This document shows, piece by piece, positions 5,073 to 6,302 of a DNA stretch of 6,302 bases (positions within the stretch are counted from its first letter, which is position 1; every line of letters starts with the position of its first letter). The notes under the pieces are model-generated. The model saw only the letters and a program-made list of their open reading frames with translations. It ran no database searches and was not told the origin of the DNA. The DNA comes from Chlorobiota bacterium. GTDB taxonomy: Bacteria > Bacteroidota > Ignavibacteria > Ignavibacteriales > Ignavibacteriaceae. The DNA is taken from positions 1-6,302 of the forward strand of contig RHKR01000149.1 in the NCBI GenBank assembly GCA_008363265.1. Reading direction: 5' to 3'. The position numbers and the translations under genes are program-made.

Positions 5073-6302
5073 ATTAAATCGATCACTGCATTAACCAGAC
5101 TCTCGTCGTGAAACGAACTCTTGGTAAGGTAATAGTTCGCGCCGGCATTGAGCCCGCGTAGCCGGTCTTCTTCCCTGTCTTTGTATGAAACTATCATAAC
5201 CGGGATATCCTTGTAGCGCGGATCCGACTTGATCTTCTCTACAAGCTGTATTCCGTTCATCCTCGGCATGTCAACGTCGGTTATCACCAGGTCAAAACTC
5301 TCCCTTTGGAGTGTGTTGAAACCGTCAACTCCATCGATCGCGGTGCTTACACGATAGCCGTTGTTCTCGAGGAGTTTTCTCTCCACTTCGCGTACGGTGA
5401 GGGAGTCGTCGACCACAAGAATCGACTTCGACTTCCCTTTCACGATCATACCCGCGGCAACCTTGTCGGGACGTGCACCATATACATACTTGTCGATCGA
5501 TCGTACGAGGTCATCGGGATCGATGATCAACGCGATCGAACCCTCTTCCAGAATTGCAGCCGATGAGATGTTAGGTATTTTTCCGAGTTTGGCATCGATC
5601 GCTGTTACCACAAGATCACGTTCACCCAGGAAAGCATCCACAGCCACGGCATATTTCGAGGTCCGGTCGCCGACCACCGCGAGGTTTATGAATTCCCCCT
5701 TCTCGTTTTCGCCGGGGAGGTTCATCAATCTTGCAAAATTTACAATTCCAATGTTTTCTTCGCCTGCCTTGAAATATTGTCTGTCTTCGACCGTGTTGAT
5801 ATCCTCTTCCCTGATACTGAAAAGGGTTTCGACACGGGAAAGTGGCATGGCATATAGTTCGCTGTTCACCTTGAGCAGCAGCGCGCGGATCACAGAGAGG
5901 GTGACCGGCAATTGCAGCGTGAACGAACTTCCATGTCCCGGTTCGGAGTCGATCTTGGTTTTCCCACCGACCTGGTGGATCAGGGTCATGACGATATCGA
6001 GCCCCACTCCCCTGCCTGAAACCTTTGTAACATCACCCTTTGTGGTGAAACCGGGGAGGAAGAGGAAATCCAGAAGTTCTGATTTGCTGAGGCTTTCCGC
6101 CATTTCAGCGTTAAGATATCCTTTTTCGACAACCTTTTTCCTGATCTTTTCGGCATCTATTCCCTTGCCATCGTCGGAGACAACAATGGTAAGATATCCC
6201 GCGCGGTGCCCGGCTTCGAGTGTGATGCGGCCCGTCTCCGGTTTTCCAGCGGCGAGACGCTCTTCCGGCGATTCGATGCCGTGATCGGCCGCGTTGCGGA
6301 CC
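5057..6302 (-). CDS. CheA-type hybrid histidine kinase with C-terminal receiver, WspE-like (3' part only)
   Basis: The frame is open to the right edge, so only the last 414 residues are seen. The methionine encoded at 6101-6103 is internal, since conserved kinase sequence continues upstream of it. In visible numbering: N-box VRNAADHGIE (1-10), ATP-lid glycine motif SDDGKGID (42-49) and GRGVGLDIV (96-104) mark the CheA ATPase; a CheW-like coupling domain covers about 134-271; and a receiver covers about 293-410 with Asp298/Asp299, phospho-acceptor Asp342 (LVITDVDMP), Ser372 and Lys394. The receiver end (VSYKDREEDRLRGL, then YYLTKSSFHDESL) is very like WspE of Pseudomonas. The histidine phosphotransfer (P1), any CheY/CheB-binding part and the dimerization domain must lie outside. 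It should be held to a receptor array through a CheW protein, autophosphorylate, and pass phosphate to CheB and the receiver-phosphatase encoded next. The C-terminal receiver may be a phosphate sink or feedback module. Confidence 0.93.
   Translation of the reverse strand, partial: VRNAADHGIESPEERLAAGKPETGRITLEAGHRAGYLTIVVSDDGKGIDAEKIRKKVVEKGYLNAEMAESLSKSELLDFLFLPGFTTKGDVTKVSGRGVGLDIVMTLIHQVGGKTKIDSEPGHGSSFTLQLPVTLSVIRALLLKVNSELYAMPLSRVETLFSIREEDINTVEDRQYFKAGEENIGIVNFARLMNLPGENEKGEFINLAVVGDRTSKYAVAVDAFLGERDLVVTAIDAKLGKIPNISSAAILEEGSIALIIDPDDLVRSIDKYVYGARPDKVAAGMIVKGKSKSILVVDDSLTVREVERKLLENNGYRVSTAIDGVDGFNTLQRESFDLVITDVDMPRMNGIQLVEKIKSDPRYKDIPVMIVSYKDREEDRLRGLNAGANYYLTKSSFHDESLVNAVIDLIGEAE

Noticed and set aside
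5335..5605. Cluster of CGATCG/ATCGAT/GATC words within the kinase gene
   Set aside because: They fall in frame on Ile-Asp, Asp-Arg and similar codon pairs and show no regular spacing, so they look like codon use and not an origin or methylation-controlled site.
6101..6103. Methionine as a possible start of a short CheW-receiver protein
   Set aside because: The frame continues upstream to the edge with the CheA N-box and the first glycine motif of the ATPase, so this methionine is internal.
5361..6284. A 307-codon open frame on the plus strand, antisense to the kinase gene
   Set aside because: It lies fully opposite conserved CheA ATPase, CheW-like and receiver motifs, its predicted protein is Ser/Arg/Pro-rich without any recognisable domain, and it has no convincing ribosome binding site. 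It is a by-product of the codon use of the real gene.

Overview
The window looks like chromosome from a member of the Bacteroidota/Chlorobiota/Ignavibacteriota group. The main clue is the C-terminus of a secreted protein: a motif of the type YELYQNYPNP followed by a beta-rich tail, which is a type IX secretion (T9SS) type-A sorting domain. It is preceded by a beta-sandwich domain (PVELTSF...LRWSTASELNNRGFEVER) that is very common in exported proteins of these phyla. Genus and species cannot be read from the sequence.

Layout. Left edge: the 5' part of a minus-strand lipoprotein gene (1-222). Next comes a gene-free, AT-rich stretch (223-596) that holds several inverted repeats and an excellent sigma-54 (RpoN) -24/-12 promoter at 534-549. 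This promoter drives a small plus-strand gene (597-761) for a 54-residue single-pass membrane protein, which ends at a rho-independent terminator (794-827). From 840 to the right edge four tightly packed genes lie on the minus strand. In transcription order (right to left) they are: a CheA-type hybrid histidine kinase with a C-terminal receiver (WspE-like, N-terminus outside the window), a CheB methylesterase (WspF-like, 4-base ATGA overlap), a response regulator whose receiver closely resembles WspR but whose output domain is a SpoIIE/RsbU-type PP2C phosphatase (3-base gap), and a secreted peptidylarginine-deiminase-like enzyme with a T9SS sorting domain (9-base gap, TTG start).

How it may work. 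The three signalling genes form the back half of a Wsp-type chemosensory system of the kind that controls something other than flagella. The kinase would phosphorylate the third protein's receiver, and CheB would reset the upstream receptor by demethylation. In the Pseudomonas Wsp system the receiver drives a GGDEF domain that makes cyclic di-GMP. Here the same kind of receiver is joined to a PP2C phosphatase, so the predicted output is dephosphorylation of a partner-switching (STAS, anti-anti-sigma) protein. The deiminase is packed directly behind the phosphatase gene and may be co-transcribed with it, which raises the possibility that surface or secreted citrullination is linked to this sensory pathway. 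The output swap and the deiminase linkage are the main points of interest; the sigma-54 promoter with its paired palindromes upstream of a tiny membrane protein is a second, independent one.
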